Shown: positions 35,111 to 45,950 of the stretch, in pieces
Position numbering within the stretch: position 1 is the stretch's first letter
Layout of the letters: the number at the start of each line of letters is the position of its first letter
Source of the DNA: Helianthus annuus
Lineage: Eukaryota; Streptophyta; Magnoliopsida; Asterales; Asteraceae
Reading direction: 5' to 3'
NCBI RefSeq assembly: GCF_002127325.2
Contig: NC_035435.2
Location: forward strand, 11,800,289-11,864,288
DNA length: 64,000 bases
Program-made: the position numbers and the translations under genes
The notes under the pieces: model-generated
What the model saw: the letters and a program-made list of their open reading frames with translations, nothing else
What the model was told of the DNA's origin: nothing
The model's database searches: none

Positions 35111-36662
35111 ATAAACATGCATATTATTAATTGTTAATGTTATTATTGTTAATTATGAGAAATTATATTAAACAACTTATTAATCAAACCAAAAATTTAA
35201 AATAGTGTTAACCTAATTTAAAAAATAATAAAAAAATCCATTTTGATTTAGAAAGATTTATTTTGATTTAGAAAGATTTTCTTAACAATAGATAAACCCG
35301 TGTAATAAACAAGGTTTTTTATAGATATAGCATTTTTTTATTATTTGCTATACAAAATTAGATTTATTCAACCCGAACAATACACAAAGTTTTTTTTAAA
35401 TATAACTTTTTTTATTATTTAGTATATAATTACATTTCTTCAACCCGTGAATACACATAGTTTTTTTTAAATATAACTTTTTTATTGTTTGGTATATAAA
35501 TTCACATCTATTCAACCCGCACAATAATTGAGGTTCTTAAAAATATAATTTTAAAGATTTTTTTAACAATAGATAAACCGTGTAATACACAGGGTTTTTA
35601 AAGATATATCATTTTTATTATTCTCTATATAAAATTAGATTTATTCAACCCGTACACTACACGAAGTTTTTTTAAAATATAATTTTTTTATTACTTGGTA
35701 TATAAAATTATATTTCTTTCACCCGTGAATAGATATGGTTTTTTTTTAAATATAACTTTTTTATGGTATGGTATATAAAATTATATTTATTCATCCGCAC
35801 AATAAACGGGGTTCTTAAAGATATAATTTTTTATTATTTAATATATAAAAATATATTTACTCAACACGTATAATAAATGAGGTTTTTAAAAATATAAAGT
35901 TTTTATTTAATATATAAAATAACATTTATTTAACATGTGTAATACACTGGGTTCTAACCTACTCTATATATAATATAGATTGAAATAATAACTAATCAAA
36001 ATCATTATCATGATTGTGTTACTTTGAATTTTCCAAAGTTTCCGAACTCCACCAAACTTAAAGTATGACTTTAAAATGGAAAATAATGAAACGTGAGCCA
36101 CATGGCATGCCTAAACATGGATTAATGTTTTGGAGATGGATTAGTGATAACAAATGCTAATTCATAGATATGGACATGTAAACTATATGATGGATATTCC
36201 AATATGCTTTGCATAATTCTCTTTTGAAAGTATCAAAATATATTAAAGTATTACTAAAATAAAAATAATTAAAAGAAATATATGTTTTTAACTTCATAAA
36301 GATTACATACAATGTTGGAAGATTCTATATATGTTATTAATCTTTGAGCCAGGGAATTCCCTCACATATTACGGTAGGAATATGATCGGTATTTGCTCGG
36401 TACTATGGTATCGGTCTAGTATTAATACTCGGTATAATCAAAAGAGAAAACAAATAAAAAATAGTTGTCACGTTGTAATGGTATATTCCAAAAGTTTAAA
36501 AACCATTATTATAATATTATATTAAAAAAGGGTAAACGACATCAATTTATATAAATAATATATAAATATGAGATAACATTAATAACATGTATATTTATGC
36601 TTTGATTGTTTATACAATACTACTCACAACTCGGTTTAAATATATACATACGTATATATATA
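35111..36662. repeat. AT-rich degenerate ~74-bp tandem repeats and flanking DNA
   Basis: About ten degenerate copies of a roughly 74-bp unit between 35290 and 35960. Each has an ACCCGTG/CAATACAC-type core, then GGTTTTTAAAATATAA, then an AT-rich run with TATATAAAATTA. The rest (35960-36654) is AT-rich and holds no gene that I recognise. The small ORF at 36331-36525 has no recognisable features. Confidence 0.6.
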
Positions 36663-36910
36663 CAGGCCCGGTGATAAGTAGGGGCAGGTAGGGCAATGGA
36701 CCCAGGCCCAAAGTTCTTGAGGGCCCAGAGTTTTTAAAAAATATCCATATACTATATGTTTGTTATTGGGCCTCAACTGTTTTAACCTAATTATTATAAT
36801 CAATCGGCCCTTCAGTTGTGATTGACGTGATGAGCGGGAATCCGGAATAGTTAGTACGAAGCGACGACAGACACAAAGTGATTAGAATTCAAAGATTCAA
36901 ATCGGGTCGG

Positions 36911-36973
36911 GCGACGATCAAGGCCGTTAAAGCTCGTCAGATCTTCGATAGCCGTGGTAATCCGACGGTTGAA
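36911..36973 (+). pseudogene. Captured enolase first-exon fragment
   Basis: Reads ATIKAVKARQIFDSRGNPTV followed by Glu, the N-terminus of plant cytosolic enolase (2-phosphoglycerate hydratase of glycolysis). The exon ends GTTGAA|GTAAGT, so the splice donor and probably the start of intron 1 came with it, pointing to a DNA-level capture and not a processed copy. The position of the enolase start codon reads CGG, so the fragment has no ATG. The sequence before it (about 36840-36910) may be the enolase 5' UTR. No later enolase exon is present. Confidence 0.82.
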
Positions 36974-37432
36974 GTAAGTTTTCACGACTGTTCAGTTGAA
37001 GTATTGTTGTATTTGCTCGATTTGTTTGAACGATGTGAGTGTTGATTGAATGATTGAAGTATGATATTAGGTTATGATAATATGTTTGTGTATATATATA
37101 TCATCACTGTTCGGTTCACTGTATATAAGTAAAAAGTTAGTATTGGATTGGAATAGTTATGACTAAATAAAAGTGTCTAATGATTCGAATTACCGGATGA
37201 CGGTGGCAAAAGAGTGAGAATAACTATGATGACCCAGATGATAAAAAGTTGAAAATTTGGATTGGAACCACTTCTTCTTCTTCCTCTAGTTGTTATTGCT
37301 TTCTTTGAATAAATTTGAGCCATTGGAAAATGGTAAGAGTGAGGTCTTTGACTTGCACAAAGTAAGCGAAAATGGGCTTATTGTTGTTATGTTAAATGAC
37401 AAAAACACTTTTGAGTTTTGAGCTTTGGGGGA

Positions 37433-37564
37433 GTGTTCCAAGAAAGACTCAATGGCTTAGCAATGATATCTATTGAGAACGACATATTAGAGACTATGGA
37501 TTACGAAGACTTGATCGAAAGCTTTGCTTCCAGAAACGCTAGGAGAGCCGCACGATTCGCTTAA
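37433..37564 (+). pseudogene. hAT transposase C-terminal remnant
   Basis: 43 codons ending in TAA. The segment ERLNGLAMISIENDILETMD followed by YEDLIESFASRNARR matches the closing helix of plant hAT (TTF/DUF4371-type) transposases, where SIE..I....Y..LI..FA..KARR is typical. Upstream catalytic segments are missing. Confidence 0.7.
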
Positions 37565-37746
37565 GTAGGTAAATTTAGATATTTTGGTACAATACTTTTA
37601 TTTTGATGATTGTTTTAATAATTAGTTTCATATTATAGTTTTTTTATATATGATTATTGTGTTTAAATTATAAGGGCCCGATTTATTTTTAGTGGCTCCA
37701 GGCCCAAAACATTTCGAGATTTTTCGGAGACGGCACTGTATATATA

Positions 37747-38063
37747 CATACATACATACAAATACACACATAAGATCAAAATAACCAACTTTACTAAAAT
37801 CATATAATTATAAGTAAAAACCAATGTTTAAGTCAAACCTGAACAAGAATCATCTTAGCTTTAATTAATGGCTACAAAAGTTTAGCTTAGCATACTAATG
37901 TAATAGAAACTAAAACCAAATCCATATGAAGCCATGGATGATATAGAAACGTAAAACGAAAGCAAACCAAATCAATATACGTGATTAAACACAAACTGGA
38001 TGGCCTAATCATTAATCTTCAAGCCTCTAGAACTCCGGATCTTCGATTTTGCTCCAAAACGAC
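37747..38063. other. Intergenic DNA, microsatellite at left
   Basis: ATAC-type microsatellite at about 37745-37765, then AT-rich DNA without recognisable features. Confidence 0.5.
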
Positions 38064-38071
38064 CTTTTAGC

Positions 38072-38226
38072 CAGTGGCGGATCTAAGAACTTTTTTCACT
38101 GGGTTCCTTTTGGTAGATTCTCACTATTTTTTTCTAAATCATACAAGGTTCTCACTAATTTTTTCCTTTTTTTTCTAACCGAATAGGTTCCTGGAAACCC
38201 ACAAAAGTGGTCTAGATCCGCCCCTG
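38072..38226. mobile_element. 155-bp hAT-type MITE
   Basis: Terminal inverted repeats CAGTGGCGGATCTA and, read inward from the right end, CAGGGGCGGATCTAGACC. Perfect 8-bp target duplication CTTTTAGC at 38064-38071 and 38227-38234. Both the CAG/CTG ends and the 8-bp duplication are diagnostic of hAT. Confidence 0.92.
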
Positions 38227-38234
38227 CTTTTAGC

Positions 38235-40029
38235 CTCTAAAATCGTGACCCCTAGGGTTTCTAGCCGTCACGAGAATAGGTAAAAATTAGGGTTTTATGC
38301 CTGATGGTATAACTCGTACTGTTTTAATTGAGTATGGCCCGTACTAATGTCATTTTTAGATTTAGATCGTCGAGAACCCCAATATTCATACATTATGGCA
38401 CGTGTAACTCATTTCTAGCCCGAGATACATCCATTTGAGTTTGGACACTTTCTTATTGGCCCGTCTTGCTTAGTTATTGCTTCCAGACATGGGTTTTCGT
38501 CCAAAGTATTCACGAAGACCATCCCATCTTCAAATCCATAATATAAAGAAATATCTACAATAATCTTATGGAAATTGCAATATAAACCCGTTAACTGTGT
38601 ATGGAAAACATGTATAATTAAGATCCTGTCAAATAAGTGTTGACATGATTGATTTAGATTGAGCAATTATGGTTATGATATATGTCTTACTGTGATATAT
38701 CGAATCTAGTCATTATAGCTCTTAATAGACCCGACGGGCCTTAATAAGTCATATTAGGTCTTATGTACCATATTGAGTTATAATGAGTCATATTAGGTCG
38801 TAATGATACTATTATGCCAGAGTGATTTTAAGAGTCATTGTAACTCATAACGGAGTCGAATGACCCTTAATATGTCAATTAGGTCTTAAGTGTTCCATTC
38901 GATTGTAATGACTCATTACATCGGTGGAACCTTACATACATTACAAGTACTACAATTGACCAAGTATGCTCCAATTTTGTTTCTACAAATTATTGATCCA
39001 TCCATGACTTGTAGCAAATAACTGATGAATACCAAATCCAAATTTTCTTTTTGTATTTGTGATTTTGTATGATCCATAGACCTTTAAAAACTTCTTTCTT
39101 TTTTGTGATTTTATTGATCCTATAATATGCCAATGATCAATGGCGAATCATCTACGCCTTTTATAAACATTCTTTTACTTTTTGAGATTTTGTTTGATAT
39201 GTGCTGAGTTTTTTTTTGTTAGTGAACTATTCTTCTAATAGTGGCGTACGAACAGCTCATGATGTACCACCTCAAAGACACAAGGCCAAACATAGTTTTG
39301 ATCTATACCCTTGTGCTGGATACAAGGATACATGTCGTGTCAACCCACGTACAATCGTCAAATCTTAATCGAATGATCGAGCCTACGTGTAAACCGGCCT
39401 TTCAAAATTCCCAAGGGCCAGTGAACAACAAATACGTTGACTCCGTAAACCTTTTTATCCAAAACATAAGTGTATAAAGTACCCCACACTGGGAAGGCTA
39501 ATTCATGTTGTATGTTGGTTTAGTGGCTAAATGTTTGGTGGCAATAATTGAGATTTTAGATGGACGGTGGAATCTCAACATACACACTAATACATACCAC
39601 ATGCTTAGGCCCATAAGTTCGTGACAAAATACTACTGGCAGATATTGCAGGTGACAACCACGTGATCTTGACCTTTGTTCCAATAATTCAAATTGAACTG
39701 TTGGCGTATAATAAGTCAAAAGATACATGGTCAACTCTCCACTCAACAATAGTTTAGATACCATTTTAGGGTTTCTCATTAAGAGTTCTTAAAGATTCCT
39801 TATTATCATGAATCATTGAATCTGGATACTTTTCACTGTAATACTAACTATTTGTAAGGAACAATTGTAACAAATTTATTGTATTTCAACTTTTTGTTTT
39901 AATATTATAACAATGTTCATTGTATTAAATATAATGCACTGGTATTTATGTAAATTACTTATTAACATGTAATATACTTTTAATTTTTTTTTTGCCATTT
40001 GATTTAATGATATTATACACATAAATGTA
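38235..40029. other. Intergenic DNA
   Basis: No gene supported. At 38700-38900 there are degenerate short repeats around AGTCATATTAGGTC. Small ORFs at 38415-38666, 39241-39477 and 39498-39779 show no family resemblance. Confidence 0.45.
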
Positions 40030-40073
40030 AGTATATACATATTGTCGTTCAAAAAAAAAGTATATACATATTG
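40030..40073 (+). mobile_element. Tiny 5'-truncated retroposon flanked by 15-bp TSD
   Basis: AGTATATACATATTG occurs perfectly at 40030-40044 and 40059-40073. Between the copies are 14 bases, TCGTTC plus eight A. This is the signature of target-primed reverse transcription in which only the last few bases and a short A tail were copied. Confidence 0.6.
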
Positions 40074-40569
40074 CGAAGAAGTAAAGTATCAATCTTGGAT
40101 ACAATTAAAGAAGGTGTAATTTCATAGGATCATTAATGTTAGTGAGTTGTTCAACGTTTTGGATCAAAATTGTTAGTGTATGTACATAAAATAACAACGT
40201 TTTGGATCAAAGTTAACTGAATGCATGTTCATGTATTTTATTACACAAAATATCATCTTTTTTTTTTTTTTTTCATGTTTATTGCATAAAAAACAAGAAT
40301 TTCGGTTACTATACACATTCATTAACGATTAATATTAAGTTGAGTTTATTATACAGAAGTTATGTCTTGGTAAAATGTAATATCTTAGAGGTTGAACAAT
40401 CATAAACTGATTTATCATGTAACATTCAAAACTTTTGTGGTAATAATGTTAAATTTTATTTTGATGAAGTTTTAAAATTATTTTTTTTTATATCAGATAT
40501 ATGTTCAGTTCATTCAAACCGGAACCAGTTTTAAACCAGAACACGTGACTTGTTGTACTAAACCAATCT
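40074..40569. other. Intergenic DNA
   Basis: AT-rich, with a long T-run near 40258-40273; nothing recognised. Confidence 0.45.
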
Positions 40570-40578
40570 GTTCATCTA

Positions 40579-42023
40579 GAGTAAATTACAAGTTTTGTCC
40601 TTTATGTTTACATCAAATTGCAGGCGCTGTCCTTTAACGCAAAAGTTGACAGGTTTTGTATTTAATGTTCTAAAATCTTGCACGTTATGTCATTTAGGCC
40701 AAACCCAATTATATTTTTTTGTTAAATATGGTCATGTGCAAGGCACATGAGGGTATTCTTGTCATTTTATATTCACAGGGACTATTAAGTAAATAAATTA
40801 TAGCAAAGGACTTTTGTGTAAAATATAAGAAATAAAAACCTCTCCATCTCTAAACATCGTGTTTTGTGGAGGAATTGGAAGCCAAATCTAGATTTATAAT
40901 TTCAATAAGCCAAATCTACATCTACTTTTGTTGTCACTTTTCTCATATATCCGGAATGTAAATAAACCAGTCCTCTTGAAACTGAAACAAGAACAACTCT
41001 CTCAGAAACAGAAAGATCAAATCTTTTTCGATCAATCCCATTGTCATGTATAATCTTATCCAGATTACCATTTTCCATGTATTCAAGAGCCAAAGCCTTT
41101 TAATTTCCCACTCTCCCATGTATAACCAACCACTTTCAGTAGATTTCTATGCCTCAGTTTTGCTAATGTGTTCATTAAAAACAGAACAAAAAAAAAACCC
41201 CACAATATACAATCAAATTTGAGTACAAGAAATTCTTGACACCAATTTCTATCAAATCGGGTGTCTTTAAAACGAATAAAGTTTAAGGCTTCCTCGAAAA
41301 ATCCAATCTATACGAAAATAGAATTTGCAGGTCAAAACAAGGTTACCGGAATCCGGTCGGAAGTTCATCGGAACCCTAGATGGGTCGCCAGAATCTTTCG
41401 TTCTTTCTTCGATCTCCGGTCGTCTTACCTTCGTCTTCAACTTTTGCAGCCGCCGTTGTAACAACACACCGCACCATTCTAGCCGTGACAGTCGCTAGAC
41501 TTGCGACTGTCACCGTCTCAACCATCGTCGTCCTGTTCATGTCTTCATGACCAGGGTTGGTCGGCGGCTGGGTTTATAGTGGTGGAAGGTGAACAATTGT
41601 GGTGGTAGTGGTGGTGCAATTCGCAGATGGATAATCAGGTGGTGGGTAATAATAAAGGGGTCGTGGTGGTGGCAGGTGGGTGTAATCGAGTAGGGGGTGG
41701 CGGCGGCGGTGGTGGTGGTGGTGTAGCAGAACTTGTAGAAGAGATGGTAGAGAGAGATTGATGTAAGAGAGAAATAGATTGGTTAGGTTAAAACTTGGAT
41801 TTTATTTAAAATAAAAAACAAATTAAATTAGGTAGATTGACAAAATTACCCTCATGTGCCTTGCACATGACCAGATTTAACAGAAAAATCTAACTGGGTT
41901 TAGCCTAAAGGACATAATGTGCAAGATTTTAAAACATTAAGTACAAAACCTGTCAACTTTTGTGCTAAAGGACAGTGCCTGCAATTTGATGTAAACATAA
42001 AGGACAAAACTTGTAATTTACTC
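40579..42023. mobile_element. Pack-MULE with captured receptor-kinase fragment
   Basis: A 1445-bp element with terminal inverted repeats of roughly 200 bp that begin GAGTAAATTACAAGTTTTGT at both ends and extend through GTCATGTGCAAGGCACATGA. Perfect 9-bp target duplication GTTCATCTA at 40570-40578 and 42024-42032. No transposase. The interior holds a minus-strand LRR receptor kinase fragment and a stretch (41260-41740) that looks like other captured gene material, including GGT-rich repeats, whose source I do not recognise. Confidence 0.9.
40902..41180 (-). pseudogene. FLS2-like LRR receptor kinase fragment, rearranged
   Basis: Read on the minus strand, the kinase N-lobe and its neighbourhood are recognisable: TLAKLRHRNLLKVVGYTWES, then LALEYMENGNLDKIIHDNG, then LSVSERVVL and GLVYLHSGY. 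This is the hallmark order of FLS2/EFR-type LRR receptor kinases. A one-base insertion near 41097 shifts the frame between the two halves. After LHSGY the sequence jumps directly to MRKVTTKVDVDLAY, which in the family belongs to the activation-segment region before DVFSFG. The catalytic loop and DFG motif are therefore deleted. It cannot be a kinase. Confidence 0.8.
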
Positions 42024-42104
42024 GTTCATCTAACTTTCAGTTAAAGTACTACTTTACATTTTATGTTCCTCAACACCAGCATAGCGTTTCAACCCAAAAA
42101 ACAT

Positions 42105-42254
42105 CCCGAAAAGGTGATTCTAAATGGCCAGTTTTCTAGTAGTGCGATGACTACAAAGTTGAATCCTAATTACATGCAACCCGAAAAGGTGATCCTAAAT
42201 GTTCAGTTTTCTAGTAGCGCGATGACTACAAAGTTGAATCATGATTATATGCTG
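42105..42254 (+). repeat. Two 75-bp tandem units
   Basis: A 75-bp unit beginning CCCGAAAAGGTGAT occurs twice (42105-42179 and 42180-42254). The period is a multiple of three and the open frame passes through both, but I recognise no protein. Confidence 0.75.
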
Positions 42255-42257
42255 AAG

Positions 42258-42302
42258 GGGTATGGTCCCAAAAACCTTGCGCAAGCGCATAGGACCATAC
42301 CA
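42258..42302. other. Inverted repeat GGTATGGTCC / GGACCATACC
   Basis: Ten-base perfect arms enclosing a 20-30-nt loop that contains the inner inverted motif TTGCGCAAGCGCA. Function unknown. Confidence 0.55.
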
Positions 42303-42336
42303 TAACTTCATTCCAAAATCATCTTAAACAAGACCC

Positions 42337-43084
42337 TTAGTCGGGGTATGGTCAGTTTTCCAGACACTCTTTCCTTTTATGGTTGGTAATTAAAAACAAG
42401 CTGAAGACACAAGATCAGATGGCTATTTGGGAAACGGGTAGTGCTACAAACTTAAACCTCATGTGTTGCCCTCTTTGCAGATATGATCGTGATTCTAGAG
42501 ACCACCTTTTCTTCCAATGCTCCTATGCTTCGGAAGTTTGGGGTACGGTAAAGGAAATGGTTGATATGGAGAGTGTTAATGACACATGGAGTTCGATTAT
42601 GCAGTGGATGGAGGCGAGAGCAAACTCAAAGAACATTGAGCACATTGTTTGTAAGATCCTAGTTGCGGCTTCGGCGGATTTCATATGGCAAGAGCGGAAC
42701 AATCGATTATTCTCTCAAGTCCATAGAAGTGTAAAGGTTCTTGCCCAGCTTATCATGAGTACGGTGCGGTTCAGGCTTATGGGCTTCAAGATGGGTAGAG
42801 ACCCGAAGCAAAGGAAGGTTTTGGACAGATGGCAGATCTCGATGAAGAACATAGAAGACGAACCGGGCTAGAGTGTCTTTAGTTGTCTAGTCGTTGTGTA
42901 TTTTGGGGTTTTGTTTGTCTAGCTGTGGTTTTGGATTTTGTACTTTTTGCTGGTTGTTTTTCTGATTGGTTCCTAGTCTTGGTATGCCAAGTCTAGTAGT
43001 GTGTGTCTTTGTTTGGACGCACCCTGTTCTTTTTTGTTGGTTGATTTATAAAATTCACCGGGGTAACCCTTTACCCAAAAAAAA
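42337..43084 (+). mobile_element. 5'-truncated LINE 3' end
   Basis: It consists of the last ~170 codons of a LINE ORF2, about 200 bp of 3' UTR and a short A tail (43077-43084). A possible 7-bp target duplication AAGACCC lies at 42330-42336 and 43083-43089; it is short and overlaps the A tail, so the left boundary is tentative. Confidence 0.65.
42360..42871 (+). pseudogene. LINE ORF2 C-terminus with zf-RVT domain
   Basis: The frame is open from before LLWLVIKNKLKTQDQMAIW. It has the reverse-transcriptase zinc-binding motif CCPLCRYDRDSRDHLFFQC (C-x2-C...H....C) followed by the usual IWQERNNRLF segment and ends at 42871. This domain closes ORF2 of plant L1-type LINEs. The endonuclease and RT domains are missing through 5' truncation. 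Confidence 0.85.
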
Positions 43085-43568
43085 GACCCAACACGGCCGT
43101 GTAGTGGTTCTGAGCAAGATTTGGAAGGATCAGTCTTCGATGACCATGCGCCGAAAAAAGGAAAGACAAATATTCAACTAACACCCTTGCATGGGCTCGC
43201 GCAAGGATACAGTTAGGCTTAAAGATGTAAAAAATAAAGTCCTAAACATATCCGCGCGCATGAAATCAAGACTTAAAAGAATCTTTTCTGTTACAATAGA
43301 ATGGACACGTGGCAAAGGTAAAATGGGTCACACCTGTAGATCTTCTAGAAGGCCTTAAGTGATCATCGTGCATGGCTTCATTCGGTTATAACCGAATGTG
43401 AGGTGGCAGCATCCTAGACACTCATCTAAATCACGATGATGGCAACAACTTAAAGGTAGATCTATAACGAACCACTTTCCACATGGCACCTCCCCAGCCA
43501 TTGATCAGATCCACGATCCGTGTGCATGGATGTAGAAATAACTGATTAACGGAAAAGGAGATAACTGT
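43085..43568 (+). other. Probable U3 of a Tat-like LTR, with palindromes
   Basis: No ORF supported. It contains the perfect 12-nt palindrome ACACGGCCGTGT (43091-43102), an inverted CCTTGC/GCAAGG pair (about 43184-43207), and TTCGGTTATAACCGAA near 43380. I infer that the left part of the LTR preceding the gag at 44883 lies here, because a TATA box and PBS-like sequence follow on the other side of the hAT insertion. The exact LTR start cannot be set without its partner. Confidence 0.4.
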
Positions 43569-43576
43569 AACGGAAG

Positions 43577-44463
43577 TAGGGATGAGATTTTTTACTGAAA
43601 TACCGGTACCATACCGGTACCGTACCGATGCCGTACCGTACCGATCATAAACGGTACAGGTATCGGTAATAGATTTTTCAAAATTCGGAATCGGTAAAAA
43701 AGGTACCGGTACCGGTATTTTTCGGTAAATACCGGTATTAATACCGAATTTTATAATCATCGATAAAAAGCATGATATCCATTGAAGTAAGGTAATTTCT
43801 TAGGGGCTGTTTGGTAGCCTCTTAATGACCATTCAGATGCTACCTCTTAATGGTTTAAAACCTCTGAATGAACAAGAGGTAACCTCAAGTCTGAATGGTT
43901 AAGAGGTAACCTTTGAATGGTAAATCATCACATGTCACATTCTTCTACCTTCTCATTGGTAAAATTCTTAATAGTTCCATTAAGAGGTAGCCTCTTAATG
44001 ACCATTCAGAGGCTACCAAACAGCCCCTTAATTGTTTGGTTATAAATTATCAATATATATTTTCTTATTTTTAGATTTTTAATATCTTTGTGTTTGGTTG
44101 TGTAAGGAGACCACACTATTGTTGATGAAACACCTTTTGTCGAACTTGATGGTGACTCGGAATTGGGTAAAAGTCGAACCCATGGATGTTTAATATGTTT
44201 ACCTTTTTTTTACATTTCTCTATATATTACTCTAGTTCAGTTAATAATGGATGGATGGGTTGCACATGATATTTTTTTAGGTAAAACAATGAATGACACC
44301 AAAGCGGCACCAATGTGCTAAAGTACCGAAATACCGGTACCGTACCGGTACCGAATCTATAAATACGGTACGGTAATCGGTATCCACATTTCCTCAATTT
44401 CGGTAACGGTATTTACGGTATCGGTACCGGTACGGTACCGGTATCGTACCGATCTCATCCCTA
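43577..44463. mobile_element. hAT-type element with CGGTACCG subterminal repeats
   Basis: An 887-bp element bounded by TAGGGATGAGAT and its inverse, with perfect 8-bp target duplication AACGGAAG (43569-43576 and 44464-44471). Both ends are packed with CGGTACCG/TACCGGTA repeats, which can fold on themselves and are typical subterminal transposase sites in hAT elements. No transposase ORF. It contains a nested PIF/Harbinger MITE. Confidence 0.88.
43803..44027. mobile_element. PIF/Harbinger (Tourist-like) MITE nested in the hAT
   Basis: 225 bp. Terminal inverted repeat GGGGCTGTTTGGTAGCCTC at the left and its complement at the right. The 3-bp target duplication TTA lies at 43800-43802 and 44028-44030. 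Both features are standard for Tourist-like MITEs. Confidence 0.92.
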
Positions 44464-44471
44464 AACGGAAG

Positions 44472-44882
44472 AGATAACCCCGTCATTACCTCCGTAACCT
44501 TTTTTGCGCCAAAACTCTGGTTATAAATATGAGAATTCAGGTATGATCTCATAATCTACTTTCACATACTTTCACCTTTTATTACTTCATCTTTTCCTTT
44601 CAGATCACAGTACTTATTCTCACACCGGAGGGTGGTCACGGAGAGAACCCCCATTCTCCCCGTGGTGAGTCTAACGGCTTTCTGTTTTGCAGTGTTCTCT
44701 GGAGAAGTAGCTCCATCCGGCAATCGACGAGAGGATTAACCCTTTTATGCAGAAACCCTACCCCTAGATCTAATTTATTCCGATCAATTTAGATCTGGAG
44801 TTTCTTCATTGGCGCCCACCGATTTTCTACTTTTATTCTAATCTTCTCGATTCGATTCATTTCTTTCCTTCTTCTGTTTTCA
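44472..44882 (+). promoter_or_regulatory. Tat-like LTR core promoter, LTR end and leader
   Basis: A TATA box TATAAATA at 44522-44529 is followed by a pyrimidine-rich leader. At 44809-44822 the sequence TTGGCGCCCACCGA resembles the PBS position of Tat/Ogre-type elements (which tRNA it would pair with I did not work out). The 5' LTR would then end at about 44808 in TTCA. The gag ATG follows 60 bases later. Confidence 0.5.
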
Positions 44883-45950
44883 ATGGCAGAAGGTCCGTTA
44901 AATCAACCACCAGGTCCTCGACCCGAGACCAGAGATAATTTTTCCTATACGTCTCGCGTCGACAGAATCGTGGAAGAAGCGTCTGATGATAACAATGTTC
45001 AACATGATGCGAATCATGTGAACGATCTTGTTACTCCGGGAGTTCAACCTGAAATTCAGGTCAGTTCAATTTTACCTCCTGGTGAAACTCCGATCTCATG
45101 GTATGTTAAATCACAGGGTGCTTTGAATGTCGTTTGTGCACAACTTTGTGCACAAACTGCTCAAACGACACCACAGGCACGTAGATCTGCAGCTCAAGTG
45201 CGAGCTCCATCTGCACCTCGAGTTTTACATTACGATTCATCATCGTACATGTCAGTCGAAGATACAGAAGTTAATTCCCAGTCTCGCACTAGATATGAGT
45301 CTACTCATTCTGGAACTAGACGTCGAGACCATCGTGAAGAGCAACACTCCCAAAGAAGACAATCAGTTCATTCAAGGTTGGGCCCGCGCATGTCGCAAAA
45401 GCGGGACACCCAAACCGAAAAGTATGATGAAACCTATGATGAAGGTGATAACACAAGTGTTTTCAATCGGTTGCAAAAGGATCATGCAAATTATAAACCA
45501 AAAATACGTGCGGTGTACAATCCAGAAGCGGAGTATGATTACAATCTGATCTATCGACCGGCGGAGGCTGCTGAAAATTCCAAGTTTGTCAGAGAAATTG
45601 CGTTAGCTCCACTCGAATGTGCAAAGCTACCATCTAATGTTGGGAAGTTTAATGGGCTGTCAGATCCTGATGATCATTTACGACTATTCACCAACGCAGG
45701 GCTAATCGGGGGATGGACACTACCTATGTGGTGTCACTTATTCGTTCAAACCCTCACAGGCGCTGCGCTCCTTTGGTTTGACAACCTACCAGTAGGTAAG
45801 TTAACATCCTGGGTTGATCTTAAGGATAAATTTTTGGTCCATTTTAGCGAGCAGTGGCGCTCTATCCGGGACTCTGCAGATGTCATGAACATCTGGCGGA
45901 GGGATGATGAAAGTTTGGAGGATTTCATCACGCGATATAACAAAGAAGTG
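44883..45950 (+). pseudogene. Tat-like gag, cut by a later LTR element
   Basis: 356 codons are native. Residues 1-235 are polar and low in complexity (Arg/Ser/Gln-rich around 120-180). From about 240 a retrotransposon gag domain is clear: PSNVGKFNGLSDPDDHLRLF, LTGAALLWFDNLPVGKLTSW and FITRYNKEV. The pattern of a conserved core followed by SDPDDHLRLF is typical of Tat/Ogre-lineage gags. At 45951 the frame runs into an unrelated LTR (TGTAACACC), so the last nine codons before the stop are not gag. The remainder of this element is not in the window. Confidence 0.82.

Larger units (their letters stand above)
36663..37738 (+). mobile_element. Deleted hAT transposon carrying an enolase exon
   Basis: A 1076-bp element with imperfect terminal repeats (CAGGCCCGGTGATAAG... 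and, from the right end inward, CAGTGCCGTCTCCGAA...) and internal GGCCCAAA motifs near both ends. It is flanked by TATATATA on both sides (36655-36662 and 37739-37746). An 8-bp duplication fits hAT, although this one lies in a TA-rich tract and is weak evidence alone. The coding remnant at its right end resembles the C-terminus of plant hAT transposases, supporting the class and the plus orientation. Most of the transposase is gone and part of an enolase gene lies inside. Confidence 0.72.

Noticed and set aside
35290..35960. Helitron 3' end suggested by the hairpin and TTCTAACCTA near 35950
   Set aside because: The terminal CTRR-T motif and an unambiguous 5' TC end could not be found; left as a degenerate tandem repeat.
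38415..38666. 83-aa ORF, and ORFs at 39241-39477 and 39498-39779
   Set aside because: No recognisable family and isolated in AT-rich repeats; lengths are within chance expectation.
42063..42305. 80-aa ORF containing two 25-aa repeats
   Set aside because: A tandem duplication of 75 bp keeps the frame; no homology or start context supports a gene, although the repeat itself is listed.
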